Shown in pieces: positions 25,431 to 37,429 of a stretch of 64,000 bases of DNA (its first letter is position 1; each line of letters opens with the position of its first letter). Under the pieces are notes generated by a model. That model was not told the DNA's origin. It did no database searches and saw only the letters and a program-made list of their open reading frames with translations. The stretch comes from an uncultured Schlesneria sp. (GTDB lineage Bacteria > Planctomycetota > Planctomycetia > Planctomycetales > Planctomycetaceae), in contig CAIULL010000113.1 of NCBI GenBank assembly GCA_903899985.1, positions 62,001 to 126,000 of the forward strand, given 5' to 3'. Both the position numbers and the translations under genes were made by a program.

Positions 25431-26135
25431 ATGGCTCAACAGTCAAAGCGTATCCGTCATCTGACGAAAGTTCTCGAAGCGACGCCGTCGGCAGATTTGC
25501 CGACCGCCGTTGAGATTTTGAAGAAGGTTGAAAGCACACTCCCCGAAAAGATCCGAAAGTGTCGGTTCGACCAAACCGTGGCGATTTCGGTTCGTCTGGG
25601 TGTTGATCCCAAGCAGGCTGATCAGATCGTGCGTGGATCGATCGTCTTGCCGCACGGTATCGGAAAATCGCAGCGAGTGCTCGTGTTCACACAAGGTGAT
25701 AACACGGCAGTTGCTACGTCAGCGGGTGCAGATTTCGTTGGCGGTAAAGATTTGGCCGACAAGATACGTGCAGGATTTATGGATTTCGATGTGGCCATCG
25801 CCACGCCCGATATGATGGGTGTCGTCGGTCCGTTGGGTAAAATCCTGGGTCCACGCGGATTGATGCCTTCGCCGCGGGCGGGGACTGTGACGCAGGATGT
25901 CGCATCTGCTGTACGTGAATATAAGGCGGGTAAGGTCGAGTTTCGCGTTGATGCTGGTGGCAATGTTCACTGTGTCGTTGGCCGACTCTCATTCAGCCAT
26001 CAACAACTCGTGGAAAACACGGAAGCGTTGCTCAAGTACATTCGGTCCTTGAAGCCGTCGACCTCGAAGGGTCAGTATATCCGCAATGTTGCCATCGGCG
26101 CCACGATGACTCCTAGTATTACCGTCGCCGTTTAG
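25431..26135 (+). CDS. rplA: 50S ribosomal protein L1
   Basis: The 234-residue protein carries the L1 signature around [34 protein letters not shown] (about 125-144) and the [17 protein letters not shown] strand. L1 forms the mobile stalk beside the E site and often represses its own operon by binding leader mRNA. Length is normal. It is followed by rplJ after 36 bp. Confidence 0.96.
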   Translation: MAQQSKRIRHLTKVLEATPSADLPTAVEILKKVESTLPEKIRKCRFDQTVAISVRLGVDPKQADQIVRGSIVLPHGIGKSQRVLVFTQGDNTAVATSAGADFVGGKDLADKIRAGFMDFDVAIATPDMMGVVGPLGKILGPRGLMPSPRAGTVTQDVASAVREYKAGKVEFRVDAGGNVHCVVGRLSFSHQQLVENTEALLKYIRSLKPSTSKGQYIRNVAIGATMTPSITVAV

Positions 26136-26171
26136 TCGTCATTTGAATTCCTCTCGGTTGGTTTGATTGTC

Positions 26172-26687
26172 ATGAGTAAGTACGTCAAAGATTTAATGAT
26201 CGACGGCATTCAAAAAGTCGTCGGCGATTGCCGCGAAGTCGTCGTATTAGACGTTTCCAAGGTCGATGCGGTCACCGCGAACAGGCTGCGGATCGCTCTT
26301 CGCCAGAAAAATATTCGACTATTGGGCGTGAAGAACGCCGTGGCCCGGCGGGCACTTGGGGAGATCGGTCTTTCGGGTGTCGGTCCGTCTTTAGCGGGTC
26401 CGTCGACGTTGGCGTTCGGCGGTGAAGATATCGTCGCGTTATCGCGAGAGTTGACTGAATGGGCCAAGAAGATCAAGGTGTTAGAAATCAAGGGTGGTGG
26501 GCTGGGTGAAACCCCGCTGACTGCACCCGATGTTGAAACTCTCAGTAAGAGCCCTGGACGCAAGGAAATGCTGTCGCAACTGGTGGGCCTGATACTGTCC
26601 CCTGGAGCGCGGCTCAATGGTGCGGTTTTGGGCGCTGGTGGCAAGCTGGCCGGTCAGGTGAAGACCCTGAGTGAGCGTGCGGAGTAG
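26172..26687 (+). CDS. rplJ: 50S ribosomal protein L10
   Basis: With the ATG at 26172 the product is 171 residues beginning MSKYVKDLMIDGIQ. A TTG nine bases upstream is a weaker alternative. The motifs VVLDVSKVDAVTANRLRIALRQ and VKNAVARRAL are typical, with a C-terminal helix that anchors L7/L12 dimers (LVGLILSPGARLNGAVLGAG, then GKLAGQVKTLSERAE). L10 joins the L12 stalk to 23S rRNA. It precedes rplL, as in most bacteria. Confidence 0.94.
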   Translation: MSKYVKDLMIDGIQKVVGDCREVVVLDVSKVDAVTANRLRIALRQKNIRLLGVKNAVARRALGEIGLSGVGPSLAGPSTLAFGGEDIVALSRELTEWAKKIKVLEIKGGGLGETPLTAPDVETLSKSPGRKEMLSQLVGLILSPGARLNGAVLGAGGKLAGQVKTLSERAE

Positions 26688-26778
26688 TCGAACAAGTGTG
26701 TCGCTCGGATGGTTTGGGCGGTTTGGATTTCGACTGGAAACATTTTTGTTTTTGAGCAATTAAGAAAGGCTGATTGTT

Positions 26779-27183
26779 ATGACCGAAGCGACATTTGACG
26801 CTCAGACGAAAGAGTTGGGCGACAAGATTGTGGGACTGACCCTGCTCCAGGCAAAGTCCTTGTCTGATTATTTGAAAACAGTTCACGGTATTGAGCCCGC
26901 TGGCGGCGGAGTCGTGATGGCAGCTCCTGGTGCAGGCGCTGGCGGCGGTGCTGCTGCGGCCGTTGAAGCCAAGACCGAGTTCGACGTCATTCTGACAGGT
27001 TTTGGCGATGCCAAGATCAACGTCATTAAGATCGTACGGGCTGCGACGGGCTTAGGGTTGAAGGAAGCTAAGGATCTGGTTGAAGGCGTACCAAAGCCGC
27101 TGAAGACCGGCGTTTCGGAAGACGATGCCAAGAAGCTGAAGGCCGAAATCGAAGCAGCTGGTGGTACTTGCGAGATCAAGTAA
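26779..27183 (+). CDS. rplL: 50S ribosomal protein L7/L12
   Basis: The 134-residue protein has an N-terminal dimerisation helix region, an Ala/Gly-rich hinge ([19 protein letters not shown], about 48-66) and the C-terminal factor-binding domain with [20 protein letters not shown], then [11 protein letters not shown] and ends AGGTCEIK. It recruits translation GTPases. AAGAAAGG lies just upstream of the ATG. A 365-bp gap separates it from rpoB. Confidence 0.95.
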   Translation: MTEATFDAQTKELGDKIVGLTLLQAKSLSDYLKTVHGIEPAGGGVVMAAPGAGAGGGAAAAVEAKTEFDVILTGFGDAKINVIKIVRAATGLGLKEAKDLVEGVPKPLKTGVSEDDAKKLKAEIEAAGGTCEIK

Positions 27184-27548
27184 CTCTGTTTTCTTCGTTT
27201 CCTGCTGCCCAAACCATATTGTGACGAACTGTACTTTTTGAATTTGGTGTCTCGATTGGCCCGGAGAGAAGCCTCGCTCTTTCCGGGCTGATCGCTCTTG
27301 TACTTAAAGCACACGAACCACATAAAGGTAGGTATGATTCAACAGAAGACGATCATGAGTTGTCGGTAGGCTGATGCCAAAAACTTGATTCGGTTGCTCT
27401 TGACGATTTTTGCGATATCCAAATGTCTGCGACATCCCTGGCCCGATCGCATTCCTGTGGTGTAGGTCTCAGTCCATCGAAGACTCGAGGATTGAAGTTC
27501 ATCTTGGACTGCTGATTTTTGCTGGATGTCCTGAAGGGATTTTGTTCG
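27184..27548. other. rplL-rpoB intergenic region with attenuator-like hairpin
   Basis: This 365-bp gap contains no convincing gene. A hairpin at 27259-27288 pairs GCCCGGAGAGA with TCTTTCCGGGC (one G-U) around an 8-base loop. The position matches the rplL-rpoB attenuator or processing site known in other bacteria. No clear T-tract follows. AAGGGA just before 27549 is the ribosome-binding site of rpoB. Confidence 0.5.
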
Positions 27549-30500
27549 ATGCCGATTCCTGCCACTCGTATTATTCAAACGAATGCCGTTCGCAATTTCG
27601 GGACAATCCAAGGGACGTTTGAGATCTCGGATCTGACGAAGATTCAGACTGACTCCTACGTACGATTTCTACAATTAGAAGCTGATGCCCGCGAGCGAAA
27701 AGACGAGGGACTTGAAGCAATCCTGCGGGAAGTCTTTCCGATCGAAAGCTATGACGGCAAGTACCGCCTGGAATACATTAAATACGAACTTGGAAAACCA
27801 CGCTATACCCAATTGGAATGCCGCCAGCTTCGGCTGACTTTTGGCCGCCCGTTTCGAATCTGGTTGCGACTGGTTAAAGAGCAGCCGATCGAAGAGGAAG
27901 TTTACCTTGGCGACATGCCGATCATGATCGGCGGCGGTGAATTCATCATCAACGGTGCTGAACGCGTTGTGGTCAGCCAGTTACATCGGTCTCCCGGGGT
28001 CGACTTCGTTCAAGGTGCGGAGCCTGGTGAGCGTAAACAGTTTTCATGCCGTGTGATACCGGAACGTGGAAGCTGGATTGAAATCGTCATCAGCAAACGC
28101 GATACGCTGGGTGTACGAATCGATCAGAGCGGTAAGTTCTCGGCGATGACCTTCTTACGAGCCATGAATCCGGATTATGGCACAAGCGCTAATCTGGTGA
28201 AATTGTTCTACAAGACCGAAACTGTGAAGGTTGGTCGTGAAGATGCTGTCGCGCATCTGACCGGGAAGTATGCTGCCGACGACATTGTCTATCCGCCGAA
28301 GCATGAAAAGTGCGGCGAAATCATTGTCGAGCTTGGCCACATGATCACGAAATCAACGGCGGAAGAGATTCGAACTTCCACGTTGAAAACCGTCGAAATC
28401 ATTGAAACCATGGATGATCTTCTGGCTTTGTCCAGCATTTTGGAAGATCCGACGATTACGCACGAAGACGCATTGTTGCGGATTTATCAACGATTGCGAC
28501 CCGGTAATCCACCTCAGCTTGAAAAAGCCATCGAGCTGTTCAATGAAAAATTCTTTGATGCCAATCGTTATCGACTTGGGCGAGTCGGTCGATTCCGAAT
28601 TAACCGCAAGTTTGACCAGGACATCCCTGATACCGAGATGACCTTGAAAGCGGAAGATATCGTGAATTCGATCCGCTATGTGATCAAGTTGCGAATCGGT
28701 GATTCTGTAGCGCATGTGGACGATATTGATAATCTTGGTAATCGCCGGTTGCGCACAATTGACGAGTTGGCAGCGGAAGAAATTCGAAAAGGCTTCTTGA
28801 AACTGCGTCGAACTGTGCAAGAGCGGATGCAGATGAAGGACGTCGAAGAGATGTCACCTCGGACGCTGGTAAATCCGAAGAGCGTCTCTGCTGCGATCGA
28901 ATATTTCTTTGGACGAGGCGAACTGTCACAGGTTGTCGACCAGACAAATCCTTTGGCTACATTGACTCATGAACGTCGATTGAGTGCCCTCGGACCTGGT
29001 GGACTGAACCGTAAGCGAGCAGGCTTCGAAGTTCGTGACGTTCATATTTCGCACTACGGCCGAATCTGCCCGATTGAGACCCCTGAAGGTACGAATATCG
29101 GTTTGATCTCAAGTCTCAGCATTTTCGCGAAGGTTGACGATTATGGCTTCCTGATCACTCCCTATCGTTCCGTGGTGGGCCGTAAGGTCAGTGATGAAGT
29201 GAAGTGGCTGAGAGCCGACGAAGAATCTCGAGTCTTTATCGCACCGGCAGACACGCGTGTCCAGGATGGAAAAATTGCGGAAGACCGCGTGATGGCGAGA
29301 TTCCACAATGACGTGGTCTGGATCGCGGCGACTGACGTGCACTATATCGACGTTTCACCGTGTCAGATGGTCGGTGTTTCGGCAGGACTTATTCCGTTCC
29401 TTGAACACGACGACGCCAACCGGGCACTGATGGGTTCGAACATGCAGCGGCAAGGTGTTCCTTTGCTGGTTGCGGAATCTCCGCTTGTCGGAACCGGACT
29501 GGAAACGGCCGTTGCCGAAAGTTCTGGGATGGTTCTGCGAGCCGAGCGATCAGGTAAGATCACCTATGTCGATGCCGATCGAATCGAGCTCGAAGGGAAG
29601 TCATTCCCATTGCGAAAGTACACGGGGCTTAACGAGCGAACCTGTTTGAATCAACGACCGATCGTCAAGGTCGGCCAGAAGGTCAAGAAAGGTGAAATCC
29701 TTTGTGACAGTGCCGCGACATCCAAGGGTGAACTCGCGCTGGGACGAAACGTACTGGTCGCCTTTATGTCGTTCGAAGGTTTCAACTTCGAAGACGCCAT
29801 CATCCTTTCCGAACGCCTGGTGAAAGAAGATGTCTACACGTCGATTCACATCGACGAGTTTGACGTCGAAGTTCGTGAAACAAAGCTGGGCCGCGAAGAG
29901 TTTACTCGTGACATTCCGAATGTCAGTGAGAAAGCGTTACGACATCTCGACGAAATCGGGATCGTTCAGATTGGAACCTATGTCGAGCCCGGTGACATTC
30001 TCGTCGGCAAAGTGTCGCCAAAGGCCAAGACTGAACTGACCCCGGAAGAAAAACTTCTGCACGCAATCTTCGGTCGTGCAGGTGAAGATGTGAAGAACGA
30101 ATCGCTGGAAGTACCAAGCGGTACTGAGGGGATTGTGATTCACACAGAAAAATTCTCGCGACGAATGAGTCTGTCCGAAGGTGATCGGAAGAAATTTGAA
30201 ACTGACCTTAAGAAGGTTGAAGATACTGGTAATGAAACGATCGCTGCGGCATTCCGCGAATTCCTGAAGGAGTTCGAGAAAGCCCTGGAAAAGAAACTGA
30301 CCGACGACGACAGCCGAGACATTCGCTCGATCGCCGACGACAAGTTTATTGCCACTTACGCAGAAGGGTTCCTCGGCAAGTTTGAGAATCTTGAGATCAA
30401 GAGTCCTCAAAAGCGATCTGAATGTAAGAAAGTCATTAAAGAACATTGGGGACCGGTTGAAGAGGCGATCGACGTTCGTGACCGCAAACTCAATACGATG

Positions 30501-31265
30501 AAACGCGGCGACGAACTCCCCTCTGGCGTTCTCCAGATGGTTAAGGTTTATGTGGCCTCGAAACGTCAGATTTCGGTTGGCGACAAGATGGCCGGTCGCC
30601 ACGGGAACAAAGGGGTTATTTCCAAGATCCTGCCCGAAGAAGACATGCCATTCCTGGCTGACGGAACTCCGGTGGACATCATCCTGAATCCACTGGGCGT
30701 TCCCAGCCGTATGAACGTCGGTCAGATTCTGGAAACACATCTCGGTTGGGCCGCTGCGAAACTCGGCTTTAAAGTTCGCAGCCCCGTGTTTGACAGTCCG
30801 ACAGAAGAAACGATTCGATCACTGCTGGTCGAAGCGGGGCTTCCAGAGGACGGCAAAGCGCAACTGCATGACGGACGTACCGGCGAACCGTTCGAGCAAA
30901 AGACGACCGTCGGTTACATCTACATGTTGAAACTGCACCACTTGGTTGAAGACAAGGTTCATGCACGAGCCACGGGTCCATACTCGTTGATTACGCAACA
31001 ACCGCTGGGTGGTAAAGCCCGGTTCGGTGGTCAGCGATTCGGTGAGATGGAAGTGTGGGCACTGGAAGCTTATGGTGCGGCCTACATTCTTCAAGAACTG
31101 CTCACAGTCAAGAGCGACGACGTGGAAGGACGTACTAAAATCTACGAATCAATGGTCAAGGGCGAGAACACTCTCGAAGCTGGTACCCCGGCAAGCTTTG
31201 AAGTGCTGAATAACGAAATTCGCGGGCTTTGCTTGAACATGCAGCTCGAAAAGAGCCCTACCTAA
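27549..31265 (+). CDS. rpoB: RNA polymerase subunit beta
   Basis: The ATG at 27549, preceded by AAGGGA at about 8 bases, gives 1238 residues beginning [18 protein letters not shown]. An ATG 30 bases upstream lacks support. Recognisable parts are the rifampicin region with [20 protein letters not shown] and the segment to [18 protein letters not shown], the [21 protein letters not shown] segment, [21 protein letters not shown] near the active centre, and the C-terminal [20 protein letters not shown] with [12 protein letters not shown]. In the usual rifampicin-contact segment I see [26 protein letters not shown]. Asn replaces the S-Q-F-M-D pattern of E. coli at some positions, so rifampicin sensitivity should not be assumed. 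It is followed by rpoC. Confidence 0.96.
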   Translation: MPIPATRIIQTNAVRNFGTIQGTFEISDLTKIQTDSYVRFLQLEADARERKDEGLEAILREVFPIESYDGKYRLEYIKYELGKPRYTQLECRQLRLTFGRPFRIWLRLVKEQPIEEEVYLGDMPIMIGGGEFIINGAERVVVSQLHRSPGVDFVQGAEPGERKQFSCRVIPERGSWIEIVISKRDTLGVRIDQSGKFSAMTFLRAMNPDYGTSANLVKLFYKTETVKVGREDAVAHLTGKYAADDIVYPPKHEKCGEIIVELGHMITKSTAEEIRTSTLKTVEIIETMDDLLALSSILEDPTITHEDALLRIYQRLRPGNPPQLEKAIELFNEKFFDANRYRLGRVGRFRINRKFDQDIPDTEMTLKAEDIVNSIRYVIKLRIGDSVAHVDDIDNLGNRRLRTIDELAAEEIRKGFLKLRRTVQERMQMKDVEEMSPRTLVNPKSVSAAIEYFFGRGELSQVVDQTNPLATLTHERRLSALGPGGLNRKRAGFEVRDVHISHYGRICPIETPEGTNIGLISSLSIFAKVDDYGFLITPYRSVVGRKVSDEVKWLRADEESRVFIAPADTRVQDGKIAEDRVMARFHNDVVWIAATDVHYIDVSPCQMVGVSAGLIPFLEHDDANRALMGSNMQRQGVPLLVAESPLVGTGLETAVAESSGMVLRAERSGKITYVDADRIELEGKSFPLRKYTGLNERTCLNQRPIVKVGQKVKKGEILCDSAATSKGELALGRNVLVAFMSFEGFNFEDAIILSERLVKEDVYTSIHIDEFDVEVRETKLGREEFTRDIPNVSEKALRHLDEIGIVQIGTYVEPGDILVGKVSPKAKTELTPEEKLLHAIFGRAGEDVKNESLEVPSGTEGIVIHTEKFSRRMSLSEGDRKKFETDLKKVEDTGNETIAAAFREFLKEFEKALEKKLTDDDSRDIRSIADDKFIATYAEGFLGKFENLEIKSPQKRSECKKVIKEHWGPVEEAIDVRDRKLNTMKRGDELPSGVLQMVKVYVASKRQISVGDKMAGRHGNKGVISKILPEEDMPFLADGTPVDIILNPLGVPSRMNVGQILETHLGWAAAKLGFKVRSPVFDSPTEETIRSLLVEAGLPEDGKAQLHDGRTGEPFEQKTTVGYIYMLKLHHLVEDKVHARATGPYSLITQQPLGGKARFGGQRFGEMEVWALEAYGAAYILQELLTVKSDDVEGRTKIYESMVKGENTLEAGTPASFEVLNNEIRGLCLNMQLEKSPT

Positions 31266-31390
31266 TCCGTGTTTGATGTTCGTGGTCGTCGACCGATCTC
31301 TGTCACATGGTGCAGGGTTGGTCGATGGCCTGAGAACGATTCAACTTCCGCTACATTCGACTTTCCGCCTGCCATATTAAGGAGCACGCC

Positions 31391-34300
31391 GTGAGCGTCG
31401 GTGAAACCACATACGATCGCGTTAACGAGTATTCAGCAATCAAGATTGGCCTCGCCAGTCCGCAAGATATTCGCGGCTGGTCTTTCGGCGAAGTCAAAAA
31501 GCCAGAGACCATTAACTACCGTACATACCGCCCTGAACGGGACGGTTTATTCTGCGAACGGATTTTCGGACCCGAGAAGGACTGGGAATGCGCATGCGGT
31601 AAGTACCGTGGCATGAAATACAAAGGGATGATCTGCGACCGTTGCGGTGTCAAAGTGACCCATAGTCGTGTCCGTCGGAAGCGAATGGGGCATATTGAAC
31701 TTGCTGCGCCCGTTGTCCACATCTGGTTTTTCAAGTCGATGCCCAGCCGATTGGGTGCGTTGCTGAACGTCAAGACGACAGCACTCGAAAAGGTTGTCTA
31801 TTTCCAGGACTATATCGTTCTCGATCCGGGTGATACGCCGCTTCGAAAAGGTCAACTTCTGACCGAAGAAGAAGCGCGACAGGCCCGAGCAAAGTACGGG
31901 GAAACGACCTTCGAGATCGAAATGGGTGCCGACGCGGTGAAGAAGCTCTTGATGAGCTTGAATCTCGTCGAATTGTCGGCACAGCTGCGTGTCGAACTGA
32001 AAAAGACGACCAGTCAGCAGAAGAAGAAAGAGCTGATTAAGCGGTTGAAAATCGCAGAAGCTCTGCGTGACAGTGATAACAAACCTGAGTGGATGGTGCT
32101 GGATTGTGTCCCGGTGATCCCACCTGATCTGCGCCCTCTCGTGCTGCTCGATTCAGGCAATTTTGCCACCAGTGACTTGAACGACCTCTACCGTCGAATC
32201 ATCAATCGAAACAATCGGTTGAAGAAACTAGTTGATCTGAATGCTCCTGAAGTCATCGTCCGAAACGAAAAGCGGATGTTGCAGCAATCGGTCGATGCAC
32301 TCTTCGACAACAATCGATGTAAACGCCCGGTGCTCGGTTCTTCGAACCGACCATTGAAGTCGTTGACCGACATGATCAAGGGTAAGCAAGGTCGATTCCG
32401 TGAAAACCTGCTCGGTAAACGAGTCGACTATTCCGCTCGAAGCGTGATCGTCGTTGGACCAAACCTGGAATTGCATCAGTGCGGTCTTCCCAAGAAGATT
32501 GCGCTGGAACTCTACCAGCCATTCATCATCCGTCGACTGAAGGAACTCGGTCATGCCGATACCATCAAGAGCGCAAAGCGTATGCTGGAACGCCGTGATG
32601 AGGAAGTATGGGATATTCTGGAAGAGGTGATCACCAATCATCCTGTTCTTCTGAATCGTGCTCCGACTTTGCACCGAATGGGTATTCAGGCGTTTGAGCC
32701 AATCCTGGTGGAAGGAAACGCAATCCGTATCCATCCTCTGGTGTGTAAAGGCTTCAATGCGGACTTCGACGGCGACCAGATGGCGGTACACTTGCCGTTG
32801 TCAATTGAAGCTCAAGTCGAAGCCACGACGCTGATGATGTCAACGAACAACATCTTCAGTCCTTCGAACGGTGCTCCGATCATCAGTCCTTCACAGGACA
32901 TTGTGATGGGTTGCTACTACGTGACATTGAAGAAAGTCGATCGGCCTGGTCATGGAATGATTTTCGCCTCGACCCAAGAAGTTCACACGGCGTTCCTGCT
33001 GCACAAGGTCACGTTGCACACCACGATCAAGGTGCGGATGCCGAAGGATAAGCGGGTCAAGGGAGAAGGTTCTGACGATTACACGCTGGGTGGAGTTGTC
33101 GAGACCAGTGTTGGACGAATCATGTTCAATGACATTCTTCCGGCAAAGATGGCGTTTTATAACCAGACGATGAAGAACAAGGATCTGGCAAACGTCATTT
33201 CCGACTGTTATCTCGAACTTGGTCGACGACAAACCATTAAGCTGCTCGACCGAATGAAAGAAGTTGGTTTCCGCGAGTCGACTCGCAGCGGTTTGTCATT
33301 CGCAGCCAGCGACCTTAAGACTCCGGATAACAAAGAAAAAGTCATCACTGCTGCTGAAACGATGGTGTTGAAGAAGCAGAAGCTTTATGAAAAGGGTGTG
33401 ATCACTGCCAAGGAACGTTACGAACAGGTGCTTGATACCTGGACCCACGCCTCGGATCTTATCAAGATCGCGATGATGGATGCGTTCAAGAACGACACCC
33501 GTGACAACGGTCACTATGTCAATCCTGTGTATCTGATGGCTGACTCGGGTGCTCGAGGGGGTCAGGAGCAGATTCGACAACTGGCCGGTATGCGAGGTTT
33601 GATGGCCAAGCCAAGCGGCGAAATCATCGAAACCCCGATCAAGGCGAACTTCCGTGAAGGCCTTTCGGTGCTGGAATACTTCAGCTCCACACACGGTGCT
33701 CGTAAGGGTCTGGCCGATACGGCACTCAAGACGGCAGACAGCGGTTACTTGACCCGTAAGCTGGCCGATATTTGCCAGAACATGGTCGTGACAACTCATG
33801 ACTGCGAAACGACCAAGGGGATCACCCGCGGTGTTGTCTATCGTGGTGAAAAGGTTGAGGTGAGTCTCGCGGACGCGATTCGTGGTCGTGTCAGCCGGCA
33901 GAACATCGTGAACCCGATCACTGACGAAGTGATCGTTCGTGAAAACGAAATGATCACCGTCGATATTTCACGGAAGATCGAGGAGATGGGACTGGAGAAG
34001 ATCCAGGTCCGTAGCCCGATGACCTGTGAGTCTGATCTGGGGATGTGCCGTCTGTGTTACGGGATGGACTTGTCGACCGGTTCGCTGGTCGAAGAAGGAT
34101 TGGCCGTCGGTATCATCGCTGCTCAAAGTATCGGTGAACCTGGTACGCAGTTGACGATGCGTACATTCCACATCGGTGGTGTCGCGATCAAGGACATCCA
34201 GGAAAGCGAAATCAAGTCGCGTCGTCAGGGTCATGTTCGACTGGCTCGTATCCGTAGCGTTGTGAACGCAGACGGTAAAAGCGTCGTACTTGGTCGAAAC

Positions 34301-35668
34301 GGCGAACTGCTCGTCGTGGACTCGAAGGACCGGGAACTGGAACGTTACACCGTACCGACTGGTGCGGTACTGCAAGTCGGCGAGAATGACAACGTCGATG
34401 TTGGCCAGGTCTTGTGTACATGGGATCAACACTCGATTCCAATCCTTTGTGAAGTCGGCGGTAAGGTTCGTTTCGAAGATCTGGTCGAAGGCCAGTCGAT
34501 TCGATCCGAAAAAGACCCGAGCGGAAACATTCGAAAGACTGTTATCGAGCACAAGGGGGAACTCCACCCGCAAATCGTACTTGAAGATTCGACCGGAAAG
34601 ATCCTGGACTTCTACTATCTGCCTGAACGTGCCAGTATCGAAGTGGTTGAAGGTCAGCAGATTTCGGCCGGTACGGTACTCGCCAAGAACCCGCGTGAAA
34701 CGTCCGGTACTCAGGACATCACCGGTGGTTTGCCACGAGTCACAGAACTGTTCGAAGCTCGTAAGCCTAAAGAGCCTGCGATCATCGCAGAAATCGACGG
34801 TGAGATTGAACTCGTCGCCGAAAAGAAGCGTGGAAAGCGAATCATTATCGTTCGCGGCGTAGACGGCACCGAACGTGAACACATCATCCCGCACGGTAAG
34901 CAATTGCTCGTCCATGCGAAGGATATGGTTCGTGCTGGTGACGCCCTTGTCCGTGGTCCGCTTGTTCCACACGACATTCTGCGGGTCAGCGGCGAAGAAG
35001 CCGTGCAACAGTACCTGCTGCACGAGATTCAGACCGTTTATCGTTCACAACGCGTAGTCATCGACGATAAGCACATTGAAATCGTGCTGTCACAGATGTT
35101 GCGTAAGCTGAAAGTCGAAGAAGTCGGTGATACGGTCATGCTTCCCGGTGTTCTTGTTGACCGCTTTGAATTCCGCAAGATCAATCAGAAGCTGCAGACC
35201 AGTGCCCGGATCACCGATCCAGGCGATTCGGAATTCCAGGAAGGGGACGTCGTCCCACTGGAAACGATTGAACAAGTTAATCGTGAAATTGAAGCTTCGG
35301 GTGGCAGTCTGGTGAAATCAGCAAAGCCGCGACCGGCAAATGCCAGCACACAACTGCTCGGTATCACCAAGGCCGCCGTTCAAAGCGACAGCTTCATCTC
35401 GGCCGCAAGCTTCCAGGAAACGACGAAGGTCCTTACCGAAGCAGCGATTGCTGGCAAGATCGACAACCTGGTTGGCCTGAAAGAAAACGTGATTTTGGGG
35501 CACTTGATCCCAGCAGGCACGGGCTTCCAGTTGCATCAGCAGTCTGAAGTGAAGATCAAGCCAGAAGCGCTGGCCGAGATCTACGCCGAACGAGATCGCA
35601 TTATGGCTCAACGAGCCAACCTGCTGAACGAGCCCGATTTGTCCAACAGTTCGGCTGAGAACAAATAG
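31391..35668 (+). CDS. rpoC: RNA polymerase subunit beta'
   Basis: The GTG start at 31391 follows AAGGAG at 7 bases, and the product is 1425 residues. The N-terminal zinc site has [19 protein letters not shown] (about 68-86). The catalytic Mg loop is [12 protein letters not shown] (about 456-467), with the three Asp. The second zinc site is [13 protein letters not shown] (about 877-889). It catalyses RNA synthesis with the beta subunit. An insertion-like segment around residues 950-1150 follows the usual planctomycete pattern, but I have not compared it. The strong terminator at 35711 ends the whole run from rplK. Confidence 0.96.
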   Translation: MSVGETTYDRVNEYSAIKIGLASPQDIRGWSFGEVKKPETINYRTYRPERDGLFCERIFGPEKDWECACGKYRGMKYKGMICDRCGVKVTHSRVRRKRMGHIELAAPVVHIWFFKSMPSRLGALLNVKTTALEKVVYFQDYIVLDPGDTPLRKGQLLTEEEARQARAKYGETTFEIEMGADAVKKLLMSLNLVELSAQLRVELKKTTSQQKKKELIKRLKIAEALRDSDNKPEWMVLDCVPVIPPDLRPLVLLDSGNFATSDLNDLYRRIINRNNRLKKLVDLNAPEVIVRNEKRMLQQSVDALFDNNRCKRPVLGSSNRPLKSLTDMIKGKQGRFRENLLGKRVDYSARSVIVVGPNLELHQCGLPKKIALELYQPFIIRRLKELGHADTIKSAKRMLERRDEEVWDILEEVITNHPVLLNRAPTLHRMGIQAFEPILVEGNAIRIHPLVCKGFNADFDGDQMAVHLPLSIEAQVEATTLMMSTNNIFSPSNGAPIISPSQDIVMGCYYVTLKKVDRPGHGMIFASTQEVHTAFLLHKVTLHTTIKVRMPKDKRVKGEGSDDYTLGGVVETSVGRIMFNDILPAKMAFYNQTMKNKDLANVISDCYLELGRRQTIKLLDRMKEVGFRESTRSGLSFAASDLKTPDNKEKVITAAETMVLKKQKLYEKGVITAKERYEQVLDTWTHASDLIKIAMMDAFKNDTRDNGHYVNPVYLMADSGARGGQEQIRQLAGMRGLMAKPSGEIIETPIKANFREGLSVLEYFSSTHGARKGLADTALKTADSGYLTRKLADICQNMVVTTHDCETTKGITRGVVYRGEKVEVSLADAIRGRVSRQNIVNPITDEVIVRENEMITVDISRKIEEMGLEKIQVRSPMTCESDLGMCRLCYGMDLSTGSLVEEGLAVGIIAAQSIGEPGTQLTMRTFHIGGVAIKDIQESEIKSRRQGHVRLARIRSVVNADGKSVVLGRNGELLVVDSKDRELERYTVPTGAVLQVGENDNVDVGQVLCTWDQHSIPILCEVGGKVRFEDLVEGQSIRSEKDPSGNIRKTVIEHKGELHPQIVLEDSTGKILDFYYLPERASIEVVEGQQISAGTVLAKNPRETSGTQDITGGLPRVTELFEARKPKEPAIIAEIDGEIELVAEKKRGKRIIIVRGVDGTEREHIIPHGKQLLVHAKDMVRAGDALVRGPLVPHDILRVSGEEAVQQYLLHEIQTVYRSQRVVIDDKHIEIVLSQMLRKLKVEEVGDTVMLPGVLVDRFEFRKINQKLQTSARITDPGDSEFQEGDVVPLETIEQVNREIEASGGSLVKSAKPRPANASTQLLGITKAAVQSDSFISAASFQETTKVLTEAAIAGKIDNLVGLKENVILGHLIPAGTGFQLHQQSEVKIKPEALAEIYAERDRIMAQRANLLNEPDLSNSSAENK

Positions 35669-35710
35669 GTTTCGTTAAATCAGCGACGATTTGTTAGAGA
35701 TGACTGAATA

Positions 35711-35758
35711 GCAAAGGACTGTATGGCCCACTCGGGAAATACAGTCCTTTGCGTTTTT
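35711..35758 (+). terminator. Rho-independent terminator after rpoC
   Basis: GCAAAGGACTGTAT (35711-35724) pairs perfectly with ATACAGTCCTTTGC (35739-35752) around a 14-base loop, followed by GTTTTT. It lies 43 bp past the rpoC stop codon. Confidence 0.92.
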
Positions 35759-36130
35759 ACCAAGATCTTAGGCGCCGTGAAGAATTCTTTTGCGAGAAAA
35801 CAGGCAGATCGCAGAACGCGATTTTGGAGAATTCTCTCCAAAGAATCTGTGTGTTTAGAACCCTTCATGACGTTAAAAAGAAGATGTCGCTTGCCGATGG
35901 CTCTTGATAAAATTCACTGATGATAGGCGGTGATTCATAAAGTTGCTCACCGGACTCGCTACAGAAGTGCCAGGTTTTGTAAATTCGAGGTGAGGCACAC
36001 GCGTTAGCATGGGGCCTCGGTCCCAGCGAGAAAACGGTTTGTTTGCGCTTGAAGCCCACATGAAATAAAAGCTGAAACCGCTCTGTAACAAAAGAACATC
36101 CAGCCACTCGAGACTTTTGGTGAAATTCGA
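35759..36130. other. Intergenic region before cmk
   Basis: This region of about 370 bp shows no convincing gene. A minus-strand frame running into cmk has no motifs and looks like an antisense shadow. The cmk promoter presumably lies here, but no clear boxes were identified. Confidence 0.4.
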
Positions 36131-36796
36131 ATGATTGTAACCATAGATGGCCCTGCGGGAACTGGCAAAAGCAGTGTTGCCCGCATGCTAGCCGACCGGC
36201 TGGGATTCGAGTTTTTAAATACCGGTGCGATGTATCGCGCTGTGGCCTACGCGTGCCTGCAACGGCAACTCGATTTAGCGAGCGAACAAGCCGTTGGAGA
36301 CGTGGCCCATTCATTGGAGATTTTCTTTTCGAACAATCGATTGCTGCTGGGGAAAGAAGATGTCACCGAGGCGATTCGTGGTCAGGAAGTGACTCAGTCG
36401 GCATCGATCGTCGCGGCGAATCCCGTCGTTCGCAAAAGACTCGTTGAATTGCAGCGGATCGTTGGTCAAGGGACGAACCTGGTGACCGAAGGTCGAGATC
36501 AGGGGACGATCGTTTTTCCGAACGCGGAATGCAAATTCTTTCTCACTGCCTCGCCGGAAGAACGGGCTCGCCGTCGCCAGCGAGAGTTGCTGGAAAAAGG
36601 TGACAATATTTCGCTTGAAGAACTGCTGGAGCAACAGAAACTTCGGGATCTTCGCGACGAAACACGTGCCTGTTCGCCGCTGAAACCGGCACCGAATGCA
36701 ATCATCATCGATACCACGCAGATGACGCTATCACACGTTGCCAGCCATTTAGAACAACTCGTTCAACAAGCGTCCGTTACTGCTTCGTCGCGTTAA
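36131..36796 (+). CDS. cmk: Cytidylate kinase
   Basis: The 221-residue protein phosphorylates CMP and dCMP. The P-loop [20 protein letters not shown] is at about 5-24, then [16 protein letters not shown], the CMP-binding insert region, [20 protein letters not shown] (about 119-138) and the lid [10 protein letters not shown]. The D-x-G-T motif is RDQGTIV, where many Cmk proteins have RDIGT. The last 20 bases overlap the convergent DCC-family gene on the other strand. Confidence 0.93.
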   Translation: MIVTIDGPAGTGKSSVARMLADRLGFEFLNTGAMYRAVAYACLQRQLDLASEQAVGDVAHSLEIFFSNNRLLLGKEDVTEAIRGQEVTQSASIVAANPVVRKRLVELQRIVGQGTNLVTEGRDQGTIVFPNAECKFFLTASPEERARRRQRELLEKGDNISLEELLEQQKLRDLRDETRACSPLKPAPNAIIIDTTQMTLSHVASHLEQLVQQASVTASSR

Positions 36797-37244
36797 CACG
36801 CGGTGTTGAAGATGAGGTCTTCGTCAGCGGTTCCACAGTCGTTGAGCCGTTTTTGACAGCGCAGGTTTCCGTATTGCAACGACCAGTCAGCTTGAGGCGG
36901 TTTTTGGCAAAGAGCACGTAGCCGAGGTCCAACCCCTGCGAAATGACGGGTAATCGGCTCAGGAAAACGATTGGACCAAACCCAACAGCGGTGTACAGCC
37001 GACGAAAAACTTCGACGCCTTGGATCCACGTCCCATCCGGTAGCCGACCATAGATTTGTTTCATCAGCTCTTCGTACGACTTGCCGACCTCCGCAGCATT
37101 AAAGTCTTTTGCGTCAATGTCAGTGAATCGAATTTTTCCACGACGATCCCAACGTCGCAGCATCCCAATCTCTCGAACACAAAGCGGACATCCCCCATCG
37201 TAGAAAACTTCGAATTCATAGGGGGTTGCGTTATTCGTTGACAT
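36777..37244 (-). CDS. DCC-family (DUF393) thiol-disulfide oxidoreductase-like protein
   Basis: The 155-residue protein has the D-x-x-C-x-x-C motif [15 protein letters not shown] (about 15-29), the signature of the DCC/YuxK family. The two Cys suggest a redox role, though the function of the family is not established. Further motifs are [14 protein letters not shown] and [20 protein letters not shown], then an aromatic segment [19 protein letters not shown], matching the usual family pattern. Its 3' end overlaps cmk by 20 bases tail-to-tail. Confidence 0.82.
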   Translation of the reverse strand: MSTNNATPYEFEVFYDGGCPLCVREIGMLRRWDRRGKIRFTDIDAKDFNAAEVGKSYEELMKQIYGRLPDGTWIQGVEVFRRLYTAVGFGPIVFLSRLPVISQGLDLGYVLFAKNRLKLTGRCNTETCAVKNGSTTVEPLTKTSSSTPRVNATKQ

Positions 37245-37429
37245 GGTTTACTGGCCTTTTATCCGATTCACCCAACAGTTCTTGGGGCCACGTAAATACC
37301 TCCAAATCGCCAACAAACGTGTCAATTGAAAGTATTCTCGAACCACCTCTGGATGAGCCAATTTGCTGATCCATCAGTACGAACCGTTTTTTGCGAACCG
37401 AATTAACCAGCGAAATCAATGCCAGGCCT

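Noticed and set aside
29937..30740. 267-codon minus-strand frame inside rpoB
   Set aside because: Antisense to rpoB, with no motif and no independent signal.
33968..35023. 351-codon minus-strand frame inside rpoC
   Set aside because: It is fully antisense to a conserved gene, a common by-product of codon bias, and it has no motif.
35865..36314. 149-codon minus-strand frame overlapping the start of cmk
   Set aside because: Much of it is antisense to the conserved cmk N-terminus, and no motif or ribosome-binding site is visible.
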